DNA of 64,000 nucleotides from Aegilops tauschii subsp. strangulata. Lineage: Eukaryota; Streptophyta; Magnoliopsida; Poales; Poaceae. Every line of letters begins with the position of its first letter. The stretch's first letter is position 1. The notes under the pieces are model-generated. The model did no database searches. It worked only from the letters and a program-made list of their open reading frames with translations, and was not told where the DNA came from. The stretch covers positions 443,951,793-444,015,792 of the forward strand of contig NC_053037.3 in assembly GCF_002575655.3 (NCBI RefSeq), read 5' to 3'. Below are positions 46,401 to 59,371 of the stretch, piece by piece. The position numbers and the translations under genes are program-made.

Positions 46401-47674
46401 TTCCGTCATACCGGTGTTATGTTCCTTGAGTTTGCGTTCCTTACGCGGTTGGGTGATTTATGGGACCCCTTGACAGTTCGCCTTGAATAAAACTCCTCCA
46501 GCAAGACCCAACCTTAGTCTTACATTTGCCTACCTAAGCCTTTTTCCCTTGGGTTTTCGCGAGCCCGAGGGTCATCTTTATTTAACCCCTCCCCCCCCAG
46601 GCCAGTGCTCCTTCGAGTGTTGGTCTGAACCGAGTAGACTGCGGGGCCACCTCGGGGAAACTTGAGGCCTGGTTTTACTCGTAGGATGTCTCATCCGCTG
46701 TGCCCTGAGATCGAGGTATGTGCAGCTCCTATCGGGATTTGTCGGCACAGTCGGGTGGTCTTGCTGGTCTTGTTTTACCATTGTCGAAATGTCTTGTAAA
46801 ACGGGATTCCGAGACTGATCGGGTCTTCCCGGGAGAAGGAATATCCTTCGTTGACCGTGAGAGCTTATAATGGGCTAAGTTGGGACACCCCTGCAGGGTA
46901 TTATCTTTCGAAAGCCGTGCCCGCGGTTATGTGGCAGATGGGAATTTGTTAATGTCCGGTTGTAGAGAACTTGACACTTCACTTAATTAAAATACATCAA
47001 CTGTGTGTGTGGCCGTGATGGTCTCTTTTCGGCGGAGTCCGGGAAGTGAACACGGTTTGGGTTATGTATGAACGTAAGCAGTTTCAGGATCACTTCTTGA
47101 TCACCACTAGCTTCACGACCGTTGTGTTGCTTCTCTTCTCGCTCTCATTTGCGTATATTAGCCACCATATGCTTAGTGCTTGCTGCAGCTCCACCTCATT
47201 ACCCCATCCTTTCCTACAAGCTTAAATAGTCTTGATCTCGCGGGTGTGAGATTGTTGAGTCCTCGTGACTCACAGATTCTACCAAAACAGTTGCAGGTGC
47301 CGACGATACCAGTGCAGGCGATGCAACCGAGCTCAGGTGGCAGTTCGACAAGGAACGTGGTCGTTACTATGTTTCGTTTCCGGATGACCAGTAGTGGAGC
47401 CCAGTTGGGACGATCAGGGATCTAGCATTTGGGGTTATCTTCTTTTCATTTGGTTTTGACCGTAGTCGGTCTATGTGTGGATTTTGAATGATGTATGATT
47501 TAATTTATGTATTGTGTGAAGTGGCGATTGTAAGCCAACTCTCTTTATCCCATTCTTGTTCATGACATGGGATTGTGTGAAGATGACCCTTCTTGCGACA
47601 ATACCTACAATGCGGTTATGCCTCTAAGTCGTGCATCGACACGTGGGGGATATAGCCGCATCGTGGGCGTTACA
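43435..47674 (+). repeat. 5' LTR of the chromovirus
   Basis: It begins TGTAACACCCCAGATGTGAC and ends CGTGGGCGTTACA. The promoter is near 43970. It has a GC-rich block at 44025-44430 just downstream of the expected transcription start, and then a long AT-rich stretch to the end. Reading frames in the GC-rich block (Pro/Arg-rich on both strands) are compositional. Confidence 0.95.
43970..43977 (+). promoter_or_regulatory. TATA box of the chromovirus 5' LTR
   Basis: TATAAATA follows CCTC-rich sequence and precedes the GC-rich leader. The same box is conserved in the 3' LTR at 53623-53630. Confidence 0.75.
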
Positions 47675-47677
47675 AGT

Positions 47678-47691
47678 TGGTAATCAGAGCC
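47678..47691 (+). other. Primer binding site, tRNA-Met type
   Basis: TGGTAATCAGAGCC lies three bases after the LTR end. It matches the initiator-methionine primer site TGGTATCAGAGC with one extra A. Confidence 0.8.
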
Positions 47692-48596
47692 ATCCCCGAC
47701 TTAGGAGCCTGCTTGATCGAATCGCTGGCGTTGTTGAGTCTAGAACAAAAATGTTTTGAGTCTTAGGATTATATATATCGGAGAGTAGGATTCTTTTTAC
47801 TCCTCGGCCCCTTCGAAGCTCTGGTGAGGTCTCCTGACGTAGAAGTTTTGACTCTCCTCTCCTCAAATTTCACTAAAAAAATTTAGGATCACGCGGGTAT
47901 CTTGGAATCGTTCCGATGGTTTTGTGACGAGAACATTGTTCTTGGTGCCTCCTGACATTTAGGGGTTGTGGCAGTGTCCCGGGGAGTTGAGCTCCGAGGT
48001 GTTGTCGTCACAATTTTATCGTTGCTGTTCTGGAATACCTGAGTTTCGCCGACATTGAAAACCTCTTTTATGCAGTTGTTGGTGAGATCACCTCGATGCC
48101 ACCCAGTACTGGGGCGGGAGTTCGGGAGTATTGCCATAAGTCGTATAACGGATGCTTTTCGAAGGTTGAGGTACACGATTTCCGAAGGTTTCTTGGTTAT
48201 GTGTTGACGGATGGATACAGCTGGATCTAGGGATTGCTAGTTTGGGTGATATATTTTGTGTCCCCTGTATCCCCAACACCAGATTGCATAACCAGGAAGT
48301 TTCGGGAGTTTATAGGTGGCATTCAAGTAGCTCTTAGCATTTCTTCCCGCAGATATTTGGTTTGTGATTGGGTAATCCTTACCACTTATTTGTTCCACTT
48401 GCACCTTGTTATTTCATTCATCAATTTCTTATCAAGTGGCTTCTCACCTTATGGAAGTGTGATGATTTACTATGGAATTCATTCGTTCATCCTCGTTCGA
48501 ATGTTTATTGTGAAGACTATATGTTGCAATTTCTATCCGTTGATTCAACTTGCCTATCTGTCTATCAAGATGCTAACGGATGTCACCCTCTTCAGG
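47692..48596 (+). other. Chromovirus leader between primer site and gag
   Basis: About 900 bp of untranslated leader. An open frame extends upstream of the gag ATG to 48234, but its residues are unlike gag, so I take the start at 48597. Confidence 0.6.
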
Positions 48597-51500
48597 ATGG
48601 CTCCGCCAACGCGTCAAAATCCGGAACGCAATGATGGGAGTCAGGCGAACCCTCCGCCACCACCTCCGCCTCCGAAGGCATGGCAAGCTATCATGGCAGC
48701 CACCAACGCCAATGCTCAGATGATTTTGCAACTCTTGCAAGAGCGCACCCAAGGGCAAGGCAACCAAGGAAATCAAGGCCAAGGCAACAATCAGCCTCAC
48801 TTCACTACCCTCAACCAGTTCCTCGCAAATCAGCCGAAGTCTTTCAGCTACTGTGCCGAGGCCACAGACGTCGATGATTGGCTCGTGGACATCAACAAGC
48901 ATTTTGAATGTAGCAATGTCAGGCCTGAGGACTTTGTCAAGTTTGCTTCTTTTCAACTCAAGGATCAAGCTGTCGAGTGGTATCAACAATACAAAGATTC
49001 CAGAGGAGGTCGTGTGATTACCTGGGATGATTTCCGCCGAGACTTCAAAGCTCACCACATTCCACAAAGTGTTGTTGAGAGCAAGCATGAGGAGTTCCGC
49101 AATCTCAAGCAAGGCAGCATGTCCGTGTATCAATACAATACCCAGTTTCCGAAACTCGCTCGCTTCGCTAAGCAAGATGTTCCTGATGAAAAGAGTATGA
49201 TCTATCAATTCAGAGGTGGCCATAGAGAAGATCTGCAATTACCACTCGTGCTTTTTGAGCCGACCAAGTATGATGATTTCTACAACATGGCACTGAAGCA
49301 AGAAGCTGCTCAGCACAAGTGTGAGGCTTATAAGAAGAGAGTCAGGGACGCAGTTCAGTCTTCTTGTTCCTCACTAGTGACTGCTAAGCAACAGAAGTTC
49401 TGGTTGCCTCCTCCTCCTCTGTTTCGTCAGCCTTTCCAGTAGAAGAACAAAGGTGGCCATGGATCTTTCCACCCACCCAACCCTGGCTATCAGAACAAGT
49501 CTCAGAATCAAGCTCCAAGGTCAAATGCTCCTTATCATCGTCCGCTCTTAGAGGTGACTTGCAACAAGTGTCAGCAGAAAGGTCACTATGCCAACAAGTG
49601 TTTCAACCAAAGGCACCTTCCGCCTCCTCCTCCCGTGAGATCTTCCAGCAATGCAGTGGTCAAGCATAATCCCAAGTCTGCAAAGGTGAACATGATGAAT
49701 GCAGCGCAAGCAGAGGAATCTACTGACGTGATAATGGGTAATCTTCCAGTTAATGATATTCCTGCAAAAGTCTTTTTTGATACCGGTGCATCGCATTCTT
49801 TCATGTCATATCCTTTTGCATCGAAGCACAATTTTGACACAGAGGAATTACCTAGAGCAATGCAAGTTATTTCTCCGGCTAAGCGTTTGAGCTCTAGCAT
49901 GATGGTTCCGAATGTCCGTATCAAGATGGGCGACTATAATTTCTGGCTAAACCAATTGTTCTTGGTGACTCGGATATTGATCTAATTCTCGGCATGGACT
50001 GGCTTTCTAAGCACAAGGCTCAACTTGATTGTGCTGCCAGGGAAATTCAATTGACACACTCTTCTGGGGATGTTATCATCTATGCCGCTCGTGATGAAAC
50101 CATTCAGTTGTTTTCTCTCAATGAGAAGGGCGAGTTGGGTGCTATTTCTCAAATTCCAGTCGTTTGCGAGTACCAAGATGTCTTTCCGGAAGAGCTTCCG
50201 GGTATGCCTCCTCACCGGCCAGTCGAATTCGTTATCGATCTTGAGCCTGGCACTGAACCCGTTTGCAAGCGTCCTTATAAGCTTGGACCCAAGGAGCTGA
50301 AAGAATTGAAGAAACAGCTCGATGAACAAGAGCGTCTGGGTCTGATCAGACCGAGTTCATCTCCATGGGGTTGTGGTGTTCTTTTTGTCCAGAAGAAGGA
50401 TGGCACGGACCGACTTTGTGTCGACTACCGTCCATTGAACAAGAAGACAATCAAGAACAAGTATCCACTTCCCAACATCAATGAGCTATTCGAGCAACTT
50501 AAAGGTGCTAAAGTCTTCTCCAAGCTTGACCTTCGTATGGGTTATCATTAGATTCGCATTCGCGAAGAAGATATTCCCAAGACAACATTCAGAACAAGCT
50601 TTGGTTCTTATGAATATACTGTCATGTCTTTCGGCCTTGTCAATGCTCCTCCAACATTCTCTCGAATGATGAACTTCATCTTCAACCCCTATACCAATGA
50701 ATTCGTCCTGGTGTATCTCGATGATATCTTGGTCTTCTCCAAGAATAAGAAGGATCATGCCAAACATTTGCGATTGGTGCTCGACAAGCTCAGAGAGTAT
50801 CAATTCTATGCGAATTTTTCCAAATGTGAATTTTGGCTTGATGAAGTTCTTTACCTTGGTCATATCATCTCTGCCTAGGGCATTGCTGTTAATCCCGAGA
50901 AGGTGTCTGCAATTGTGAATTGGGAACCTCCTCAGAATGTCAAGCAGCTTCGCAGTTTTCTTGGGCTCGCAAGTTATTGTCGAAGATTCGTTGAGAATTT
51001 CTGTAAGATTGCAAAGCCTCTTTCCAACCTCCTCCAAAAGCATGTGAAGTATGTCTGGACTCCTGAGTGTGACGTTGCTTTCAACACTCTCAAAGAGAAA
51101 CTCGTCACAGCTCCTGTCTTAACTCCTCCTGACGAATCCAAGCCATTCGAAGTTTTCGGTGATGCTTCTCTTCAAGGTCTCGGTGCTGTGTTAATGCAAG
51201 AGAAGAAAGTTGTGGCCTATACCTCTCGTCAGTTGAAGCCCAACGAAAAGAACTACCCCACTCACGATCTTGAGTTGGCGGCAGTTGTTCATGCATTAAT
51301 AACATGGAGACATCTCTTGTTGGGAAGAAAAGTGGACATATTCACCAATCACAAGAGTCTCAAGTACATCTTCACTCAGCCCAACCTCAACCTCGGGCAA
51401 ACTCGATGGGTCGAAATGATTCAAGAGTACAATCCGAGTATTGAATATACTCCAGGCAAGGCCAATGTCATTGCAGATGCTTTGAGCAGGAAGGCTTATT

Positions 51501-53041
51501 GCAGCAGCTTAATTCTCAAGCCCTTCCAACCGGACCTTTGGGAAGCTTTCCGCAAACTCAATCTCCAAGTTGTTCCTCAAGGCTTTCTTGCCAACCTCCT
51601 AGTCTCTCCTACTTTGGAAGATCAAATTCGTGAGGCACAACTCCTGGATACGATGGTGAAGAAGGTGAAACGTGGTATTGACAAGGGCATTTCCAAATAC
51701 AAGTGCTATCGCATTGATGACAGAGACACTTTATTCTTCGAGGACCGGATTGTGGTTCCTAAAGGTGATCTAAGGAAGGTCATAATGAACGAAGCGCACA
51801 ATTCTTTTCTTTCCATTCATCCTGGAAGTACGAAGATGTACCATGACCTCAAGCAGTCGTATTGGTGGACTCGAATGAAGCGAGAAATCACTCAATTCGT
51901 GAACGAATGTGATGTCTGTCGAAGGGTGAAAGCAGAACACCAACGACTAGCTGGTCTCCTCCAACCTCTTGCTATTCCAGAATGGAAGTTTGATCATATC
52001 GAAATGGACTTCGTGACTGGATTTCCAAAGTCCAAGCGCGGAAATGATGCTATCTTCGTTGTCATCGACAAGCTTACAAAAGTGGCTCATTTTCTTCCAA
52101 TCTCTATCACAGCAGCTCAGTTGGCAGAGCTATACACCTCCAGGATTGTCTCCTTGCACGGCATTCCACAATTTATTTCTTCAGATCGTGGAAGCATGTT
52201 CACTTCTAAGTTCTGGGACTCCTTCCAGAAGGCCATGGGCACCAACATTCGCTTCAGCACAGCTTTCCATCCTCAAACTAGTGGCCAAGTCGAGCGAGTC
52301 AATCAAATCCTTGAAGATATGCTCAGGGCTTGTGTCATTTCCTTTGGCATGAAGTGGGAAGATTGTCTTCCATATGGCGAGTTCTCCTACAACAACAGCT
52401 TCCAAGCGAGTTCGGGCAAGGCCCCATTCGAGATTCTATATGGCAGAAAGTGTCGTACTCCGTTCAATTGGCCAGAGACTGGTGAACGCCAACTTCTTGG
52501 CAATGACTTAATCACAGAGGCTGAAGAAATGTGTAAAGTGATCCGTGAAAATCTCAAAGCCGCGCAATCGCGCCAGAAGAGTTACTATGATAGCAAGCAC
52601 CGTGACTTGGCTTTCGAGATCGGAGACCATGTCTACCTCCGCGTATCTCCAATGAAAGGCACTCGTCGCTTCGGTATCAAAGGGAAGCTTTCCCCTAGAT
52701 ACGTGGGTCCTTTCAAGATCATTGGCAAAAGAGGCGACCTTGCCTATCAACTTGAGCTTCCCTCCAACTTCGCGAACGTGCACGATGTGTTCCACGTGTC
52801 ACAGCTTCGCAAGTGCTTCAAGACTCCTGAGCGCACCATCAACTTCGAAGAGATTGACCTCCAAGAAGATCTGTCTTGTCATGAGCACCCCATTGCTATT
52901 CTTCAAGAAACTGAGCGCAAGACTCGCAACAAGTGTATCAAATTCCTAAAAGTGAAGTGGTCACACCATTCCGACTGAGAAGCCACCTGGGAGCACGAGG
53001 ACCACCTCCGTTCCGAATATCCGGAGTTCTTTCAGTCCTAG
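48597..53041 (+). pseudogene. Chromovirus gag-pol polyprotein with four stops and one frameshift
   Basis: Gag starts MAPPTRQNPERNDG (48597) and includes FLANQPKSFSYCAEATDVDD and KDQAVEWYQQYKDS. The zinc knuckle CNKCQQKGHYANKC is at 49560-49601. The protease site DTGAS begins at 49779. RT has [24 protein letters not shown] and the catalytic YLDD at 50714-50725. RNase H has [15 protein letters not shown] and DALSRKAY, but the conserved TDHKSL reads TNHKSL. Integrase has an intact H-H-C-C finger and DDE residues ([24 protein letters not shown]). The chromodomain-like tail follows [11 protein letters not shown] and ends FFQS at 53041. Stops are TAG at 49440, TAG at 50549, TAG at 50876 and TGA at 52976. 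One base is lost near 49950, after the protease. The rest of the frame is continuous. Confidence 0.93.
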
Positions 53042-53077
53042 ATCTCGGGACGAGATCCTCTCGTAGTGGTGGAGTGT

Positions 53078-56000
53078 TGTAACGCCCCGGATGTGACTTT
53101 CCATATTTGTAACTCCAACTCTTGCCATTTTCGGCTATGTGCTATGATATTTCCTTCGTGGTCGGGTTTTGTCTTTTGTTTTGCATTTTGTTCATGTCAT
53201 GCATCTCATATCATGTCATCATGTGCATCTCATTTGCATACGTGTTCGTCTCATGCATCCGAGCATTTTCCCCGTTGTCCGTTTTGCAATCCGACACTCC
53301 CACATGCACCGGCGCACCCCTCTCGTCTCTTTTCATGAGCGAGTGTTAAACATTCTCGTAATGGACCGAGGTTTGCCATGTGGCCTTGGTACACCACCGG
53401 TAGACCACCTGTCTAGTTTCGTTTCATTTGGAGGCCGTTTGATGCTCCAACGGTTAGCCGGTTAACTGCAAAGGTCTCTTGAGTGTTGCAGCCCAACACC
53501 CCTCCAAACAGCCCAATAACCCATCTAAGCCCCCTCCATGCTCTCGGTCGTTCAATCACGATCGCGTGGCCGAAAACCGCACCCCATTTGGAGTCTCCTA
53601 GCTCCCTCTACCTATAAATAGGTGCCTCCCCCCGGAATCCCGCAGTCCAAACCCTAGAAACTCCCCTCTCCGCGCCGGACAAAGCCCGCGCCGCCGCATC
53701 TGCTCCAACCGGCGTCCGCCACGTGGCGCGCCACCGTCGCCCGCGCCGCGCCAGCCTGCCGAAGCCCATCGCCGGACCCCGCGGCCCAGTCTCCGCCGCC
53801 GAGCGCGCCTCCCGCGGGCTCTCGCGCGTGCCCGACGCCGCCGGCTCGGTCCGCGCCTCCACGCCGCCCCGTTTCCTCCGCCCGGCTGCCGGCGCTGCCC
53901 GAGCTCGCCGCCACGCCGGTGCGCCGCTCCGCCCTCGCCACCCGCGCGCGCCGCCTCGGCGTCCACGCCGCCCGCGCGCCCCGACCTACCCCTCGCCGGA
54001 TCCGGCCGGCCCCGACCCCGGCGACCTCCCCGAGCTCTCCTCCGGCCACTCCTCCGACGAACCTCGACGTCCGCGCCGACGAACCCTAGATCTGGAAACG
54101 AGGTTGACTCCCCCCCCCTCGTTTTTCTGCTAAGTCCCGAATTTATCATATTATGTGGCTCTGTTCATCGCATCATATCTCCTTGCATACTGCTCCGTTT
54201 CATGCGCATGATATATCGAAATGTTCATCACGAGATTCCCTTCATTTTGTCCCATTGTGCCATGCTCGTTCAAGTTCATCTGGGTGCCCAAATCTCTGAT
54301 GCAAGAGTGCTATATGATGTTTACTGCTGTTACTTATCAGAATTTGATGTTTTGTCATTTTTGCTGCATTTGATGTGTGCATCCTTTGGGCCTGAGCTTT
54401 ACATGTGTTTTGATCTATGCCATGCCATCTTTACAGGGGTGTATGCCATGTATTTTTGTGATATATGTGGTGACTAGCACAAGCATGCAAACTATGCTTC
54501 GTGATGTTTCTGTTTTCAGGGACTTAGGATTTTGCGAAGTCCTTTTCCTGCTCTTATTTTTATGCCTTGTAAACTTGATGCTACAGTGAGATCCATGCTT
54601 ATTTTGAGATACTTCAGTAAGGATGTTTTGAACATATGGTTATGCTCTAGCCATCCATGCCACTGTTTGCAATTATGGGGTGCCCTAGCATGTCTCAATC
54701 TTGCTCTACTTTTGCTATAAAATGTTCCTGGCAGAATGTTAACATGCTATTCAATTTTGTCAGGGTTGTTGTAGTTGATCCATACATGGTATGAACTTGC
54801 TCTTGCCATGGATAGCTTAATGAACATGTCTTGTTGCTTTTGGTATGCTTGTTTTGTCATGCAATGCTTTGTGATGAGTGAATCGAGCTCACAAAGATGC
54901 CTTTATAATTCTGTTAATGCCATGCTCTGTTTTCTGCTAGGTCTGAAACCTGTTAACGAAACTTGCTATGTTTACATGGGTGCCATCATATCTTCTGTGC
55001 CTTTTTAGCTCATGATCAGTAAGGGACTTTTGTTTATGCATTTAGTAGATTGATTTCATGCCTTGTTTTTCTATGATAAGTTCCTGTAGCATGTTAATTG
55101 CTTGCTCTGAACATTGCTACCTGATCCTGTTTAAGCATGTTCAGTATTTTCACTAAGTCTGTGAAGCTGATATCTTTTGCACTTTTGCCATGCTTGTTGG
55201 AACCTGTTATTGTGTGATCTAGCCGTAGCTCAGTGTTCATTTTGGTCAAGCATCTCTTGTAAATCACTGTCATATGCTTTGTTGCTATGTTGGGGTGTTG
55301 TAGCATAGTTAGTTGATGTATTCTAAGTGCTATCATGCTGTTAATCGCAGAATTGTGTCATTCTTGTTTTGCTTGCCATTTGCAAACCGTGCATCCGTTT
55401 CCGGTGATCTTTATATCGATTTCGACTGAAATCATCTCATCTTTCCAGAGGCATACTTGGTTTGCCAAGTTGATGCCTTGTTCATCTTTTCCCTTCTGGA
55501 GCACGCATATGCATCGCATATCACATCTCGCATATCATGCATGTATTGCATCATGTTGCTTGTGCATTGCACCGTGATTGATTGTGGTTCCATTGCTTGT
55601 GTTCTTGCTATGGGTAGAGCCGGGAGAAAAGTTCGTGAAAGAGGAATCTGTTGAGAACGCTTACGATGATCAAGCTTTCGACAACTCTGAGAACCTTGCA
55701 GGCAAAATGACCATACCCTCGAAATCACTTCTATCTTTGCTTTGCTAGTTGTTCGCTCTATCGCTATGCTGCGCTACCTACCACTTGCTATATCATGCCT
55801 CCCATATTGCCATGTCAAGCCTCTAACCATCCTTTCCTAGCAAACCGTTGTTTGGCTAAGTTACCGCTTTTGCTCAGCCCTTCTTATAGCGTTGCTAGTT
55901 GCAGGTGAAGTTGAAGTTGGTTCCATGTTGGAACATGGATATTTTGGCATATCACAATATCTCTTTAATTAATGCATCTATATATTTGGTAAAGGGTGGA

Positions 56001-57322
56001 AGGCTCGGCCTTATGCCTGGTGTTTTGTTCCACTCTTGCCGCCCTAGTTTCCGTCATACTGGTGTTATGTTCCTTGAGTTTGCGTTCCTTACGCGGTTGG
56101 GTGATTTATGGGACCCCCTTGACAGTTCGCCTTGAATAAAACTCCTCCAGCAAGACCCAACCTTGGTCTTACATTTGCCTACATAAGCGTTTTTCCCTTG
56201 GGTTTTCGCGAGCCCGAGGGTCATCTTTATTTAACCCCCCCCCCCCCGGCCAGTGCTCCTTCGAGTGTTGGTCCGAACCGAGTAGACTGCGGGGCCACCT
56301 CGGGGAAACTTGAGGCCTGGTTTTACTCGTAGGATGTCTCATCCGGTGTGCCCCGAGAACGAGATATGTGTAGCTCCTATCAGGATTTGCCGGCACAGTT
56401 GGGTGGTCTTGCTGGTCTTGTTTTACCATTGTCGAAATGTCCTGTAAACCGGGATTCCGAGACTGATCGGGTCTTCCTGGGAGAAGGAATATCCTTCGTT
56501 GACCGTGAGAGCTTATAATGGGCTAAGTTGGGACACCCCTGCAGGGTATTATATTTCGAAAGCCGTGCCCGCGGTTATGTGGCAGATGGGAATTTGTTAA
56601 TGTCCGGTTGTAGAGAACTTGACACTTGACTTAATTAAAATACATCAACTGTGTGTGTGGCCGTGATGGTCTCTTTTTGGCGGAGTCCGGGAAGTGAACA
56701 CGGTTTGGGTTATGTATGAACGTAAGCAGTTTCAGGATCACTTCTTGATCACCTCTAGCTTCACGACCGTTGCGTTGCTTCTCTTCTCGCTCTCATTTGC
56801 ATACATTAGCCACCATATGCTTAGTGCTTGCTGCAGCTCCACCTCATTACCCCATCCTTTCCTACAAGCTTAAATAGTCTTGATCTCGCGGGTGTGAGAT
56901 TGCTGAGTCCTCGTGACTCACAGATTCTACCAAAATAGTTGCAGGTGCCGATGATACCACTGCAGGCGACGCAACCGAGCTCAAGTGGGAGTTCGACGAG
57001 GAACGTGGTCGTTACCATGTTTCGTTTCCGGATGATCAGTAGTGGAGCCCAGTTGGGACGATCGGGGATCTAGCATTTGGGGTTATCTTCTTTTCATTTG
57101 GTTTTGACCGTAGTCGGTCTATGTGTGGATTTTGAATGATGTATGATTTAATTTATTTATTGTGTGAAGTGGCGATTGTAAGCCAACTCTCTTTATCCCA
57201 TTCTTGTTCATCACATGGGATTGTGTGAAGATGACCCTTCTTGTGACAATACCTACAATGCGGTTATGCCTCTAAGTTGTGCCTCGACACGTGGGAGATA
57301 TAGCCGCATCGTGGGCGTTACA
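53078..57322 (+). repeat. 3' LTR of the chromovirus
   Basis: It begins TGTAACGCCCCGGATGTGAC and ends CGTGGGCGTTACA. It has the same architecture as the 5' LTR, with the TATA box at 53623-53630. It retains CpG sites (GCCCCGG) where the 5' LTR reads ACCCCAG. Confidence 0.95.
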
Positions 57323-57769
57323 AAGAAGTATAGGGCATGGATTGATCATCACAAGAAAGCCGAGCATAAAAATTCTGAATAATAATTTCTCTAGAGAGCT
57401 CATGATTGGGGCATGAATATAACATTGACTTAAGCCTCCCCCAAGCTAGAGCGATACTTTCTCCTTCACGAGGCCAAAAATTATATATATAATTCCGATC
57501 ACGATGAACTAGATGCATCGGATATTTTTTTGGTGAGATTCCAATTTCAATTGATTTTCCAAGATCCAATATCATCGCATAGCCTATACCATGTCAATGC
57601 TTTTCCCTTCAAAGATAAAGGGAAATCCTTATTCTTAACTTCATCTCCGGATAAAACTGCAAGCTTAAATAATCCACAAATTTCATCCACATGTATCAAG
57701 TGCATATCAGGATGTTCAGTTCCATCTCATGCATAAGGATTATCTAGCAGTTGTTCTATCATACCCGAA
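57323..57769 (-). pseudogene. Gag core fragment of the Athila-type element
   Basis: The minus strand reads MIEQLLDNPYA, then DGTEHPDMHLIHVDEICGLF, then KDFPLSLKGKALTWY, then PMHLVHRDRNYIYNFWPREG, then WGRLKSMLYSCPNHELSREI, then QNFYARLSCDDQSM. This is the retrotransposon gag domain upstream of the 43163-43434 fragment. Stops and shifts occur near 57500-57560 and 57735. Confidence 0.85.
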
Positions 57770-58382
57770 TGTCGGGGATATACCCCGCGGTATGACCCGG
57801 CCGGAAGTATGACCTGGCCGGCCTTGGCGTTTTCATTGGTAACCAGCCGGAGTGGCGACTCACGAGCCTGGCGACTCACGGATGGCCCTAACGGCGGGTC
57901 AGACAGAAGACTAGGCCCAAGGCCCAGAAGGCCGGCTCATGTTATTGTGGGCCGGCTTAAGACGGAAGGCATGAGGAATATTTCCTTTACAGGGAAGCAA
58001 GACCCGTACTTGTATCCGACTTGTAATAGAGAATAAGTTAGTTCTAATCCTACTAGGACTCTACATGTAAGTCGCCCCTTCAACTTATGTAAGGAGGGGC
58101 AGGGCTCCCCAAAGAGGGACAAGGAAGAAGAAACAATCTCTAGGGCTAGACACAAAGAGCCGGTTCGCCGGCGACTCCCTCGTGATCATAATGAGACCTA
58201 GCCTCAAACAACATGTAGGGTTGTTACCGGATGATGTTTCCCGGGGCCCGAAGCTGTCTAAATCCTTGTCTTGTGTTGCGTCTCTCGATTCCGCTCAACC
58301 CCTCTCAAGCTAACACATAGATGCGTTGTCCTCGCGACTAAGTCCTGACACTAAGGACATCTGCCGTGACAATTCCACGACA
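57770..58382 (+). repeat. 5' LTR of the non-coding retrotransposon
   Basis: It begins TGTCGGGGATATACCCCGCG and ends GACAATTCCACGACA. The first 20 bases include the perfect palindrome GGGGATATACCCC-type stem. The TATA position reads TATGTAA at 58086-58092, a one-base change from the 3' copy. Confidence 0.92.
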
Positions 58383-58384
58383 GT

Positions 58385-58402
58385 TGGCGCCCACCGTGGG
58401 GC
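58385..58402 (+). other. Primer binding site of the non-coding retrotransposon
   Basis: TGGCGCCCACCGTGGGGC begins two bases after the LTR. The TGG start fits the CCA end of a tRNA. I cannot name the tRNA with confidence. Confidence 0.65.
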
Positions 58403-59371
58403 TCGAGCACGGTGGTGATGAGTTCTTGGAGGGATCTCTTTAGGGATTGAGAAGCTCGTGTTTGAACATATGAAGGTTTGAGTTTAAGAAAATTAAGATC
58501 GCGTCAGGTGCCCCGTCAGTACTGCAAGTCGAAGGCGTGTTCGAGATCGATCAGTGCACGGATCACGTCGCCGGGACGCAGTCAAATCGCAAGTCGCCAA
58601 AGACCTTGATTTCCGGTTGCAGCATGTTTCACCTGTGCGCCAAGTCTCGATGGTGTTTGTCGCTACTGCTAGTACTACTTTTGAGTTGTAGAGCACCACG
58701 TCACTGTACAAAGGACCAACAGGAGAGAAGAGATTAACTAAACGAAGCGATCCAGCAAGACGGACAAGAATTGGTGTGTCGCCGAGTGTACCATGAGTTC
58801 CATAGCGCACTGCTTCTTCTTTCCATCAAAAATAGCAGCATTTCAGCCTCAAAGACTGATCACACGTGCCTCAAGACATCAAGTGGAGTACTACCTGGAC
58901 TCGAATATGGATCAAGTGCAAAGGAGAAAAAGGAAAGGACACGCAAGTTGCTAGCTAGCAACGATGGGCTCTCCAACCAACGCCGTACCGCCGCGCCAGA
59001 GGCTGCCGCCTCCGCTGCCGAAGCCCGACGTCGTGGTCTCATCTTGCTGTGGGCGAGTCGCCGGCGATGACCATCCTTCGCTGATGTCCGCCGCCGGGTT
59101 GAGCCGGTTCTGCCGCCACAAGTCGCCGCCACCAAGTTACCTCGCCGGCGCGTCGAGCCACCCCGGCCACGCCGCCTCGCCTTGTTTCCAAATTGCTCTG
59201 CAGATGTCTACGGATGTAATCAGATCTATTCAGCTCAAGAGTTTTTTGCTGGCGTTTTTTATTGCGTCACTTCCAACAATCTTTTGAGCCGCCACGACGC
59301 GCGATTCAGATAGCAGACGCGCGATTCAAAAGCCTGGGTGTTTAGGGAAAAAAGGGAAGGGGGAGTTCGAC
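58403..59371 (+). other. Retrotransposon leader with a short reading frame
   Basis: There is no recognisable gag. A plus frame at 58964-59287 (MGSPTNAVPPRQRLPPPLPK, then hydrophobic SFLLAFFIASLPTIF at its end) has a reasonable ATG context. It is about 107 codons and unlike any family I know. It could be a captured gene fragment or chance. Confidence 0.3.

Larger units (their letters stand above)
43435..57322 (+). mobile_element. Tekay/Del-type chromovirus, 13.9 kb
   Basis: Perfect AAGAA duplications lie at 43430-43434 and 57323-57327. The LTRs are about 4.24 kb (43435-47674 and 53078-57322), a methionine-type primer site follows the 5' LTR, and a purine-rich GGTGGAGTGT precedes the 3' LTR. 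One polyprotein runs from 48597 to 53041 with gag, protease, RT, RNase H, integrase and a C-terminal chromodomain-like part. In the first 330 bp the LTRs differ at about 9 positions, so the insertion is probably younger than the 34061-43162 element. The polyprotein has four stops and one frameshift, so it is not autonomous now. Confidence 0.96.

Noticed and set aside
58964..59287. Small frame MGSPTNAVPPRQ considered as a captured host gene
   Set aside because: No known family is recognisable, the ATG lies in GC-rich repeat-like sequence, and there is no supporting exon nearby. I left it only as a note in the leader feature.
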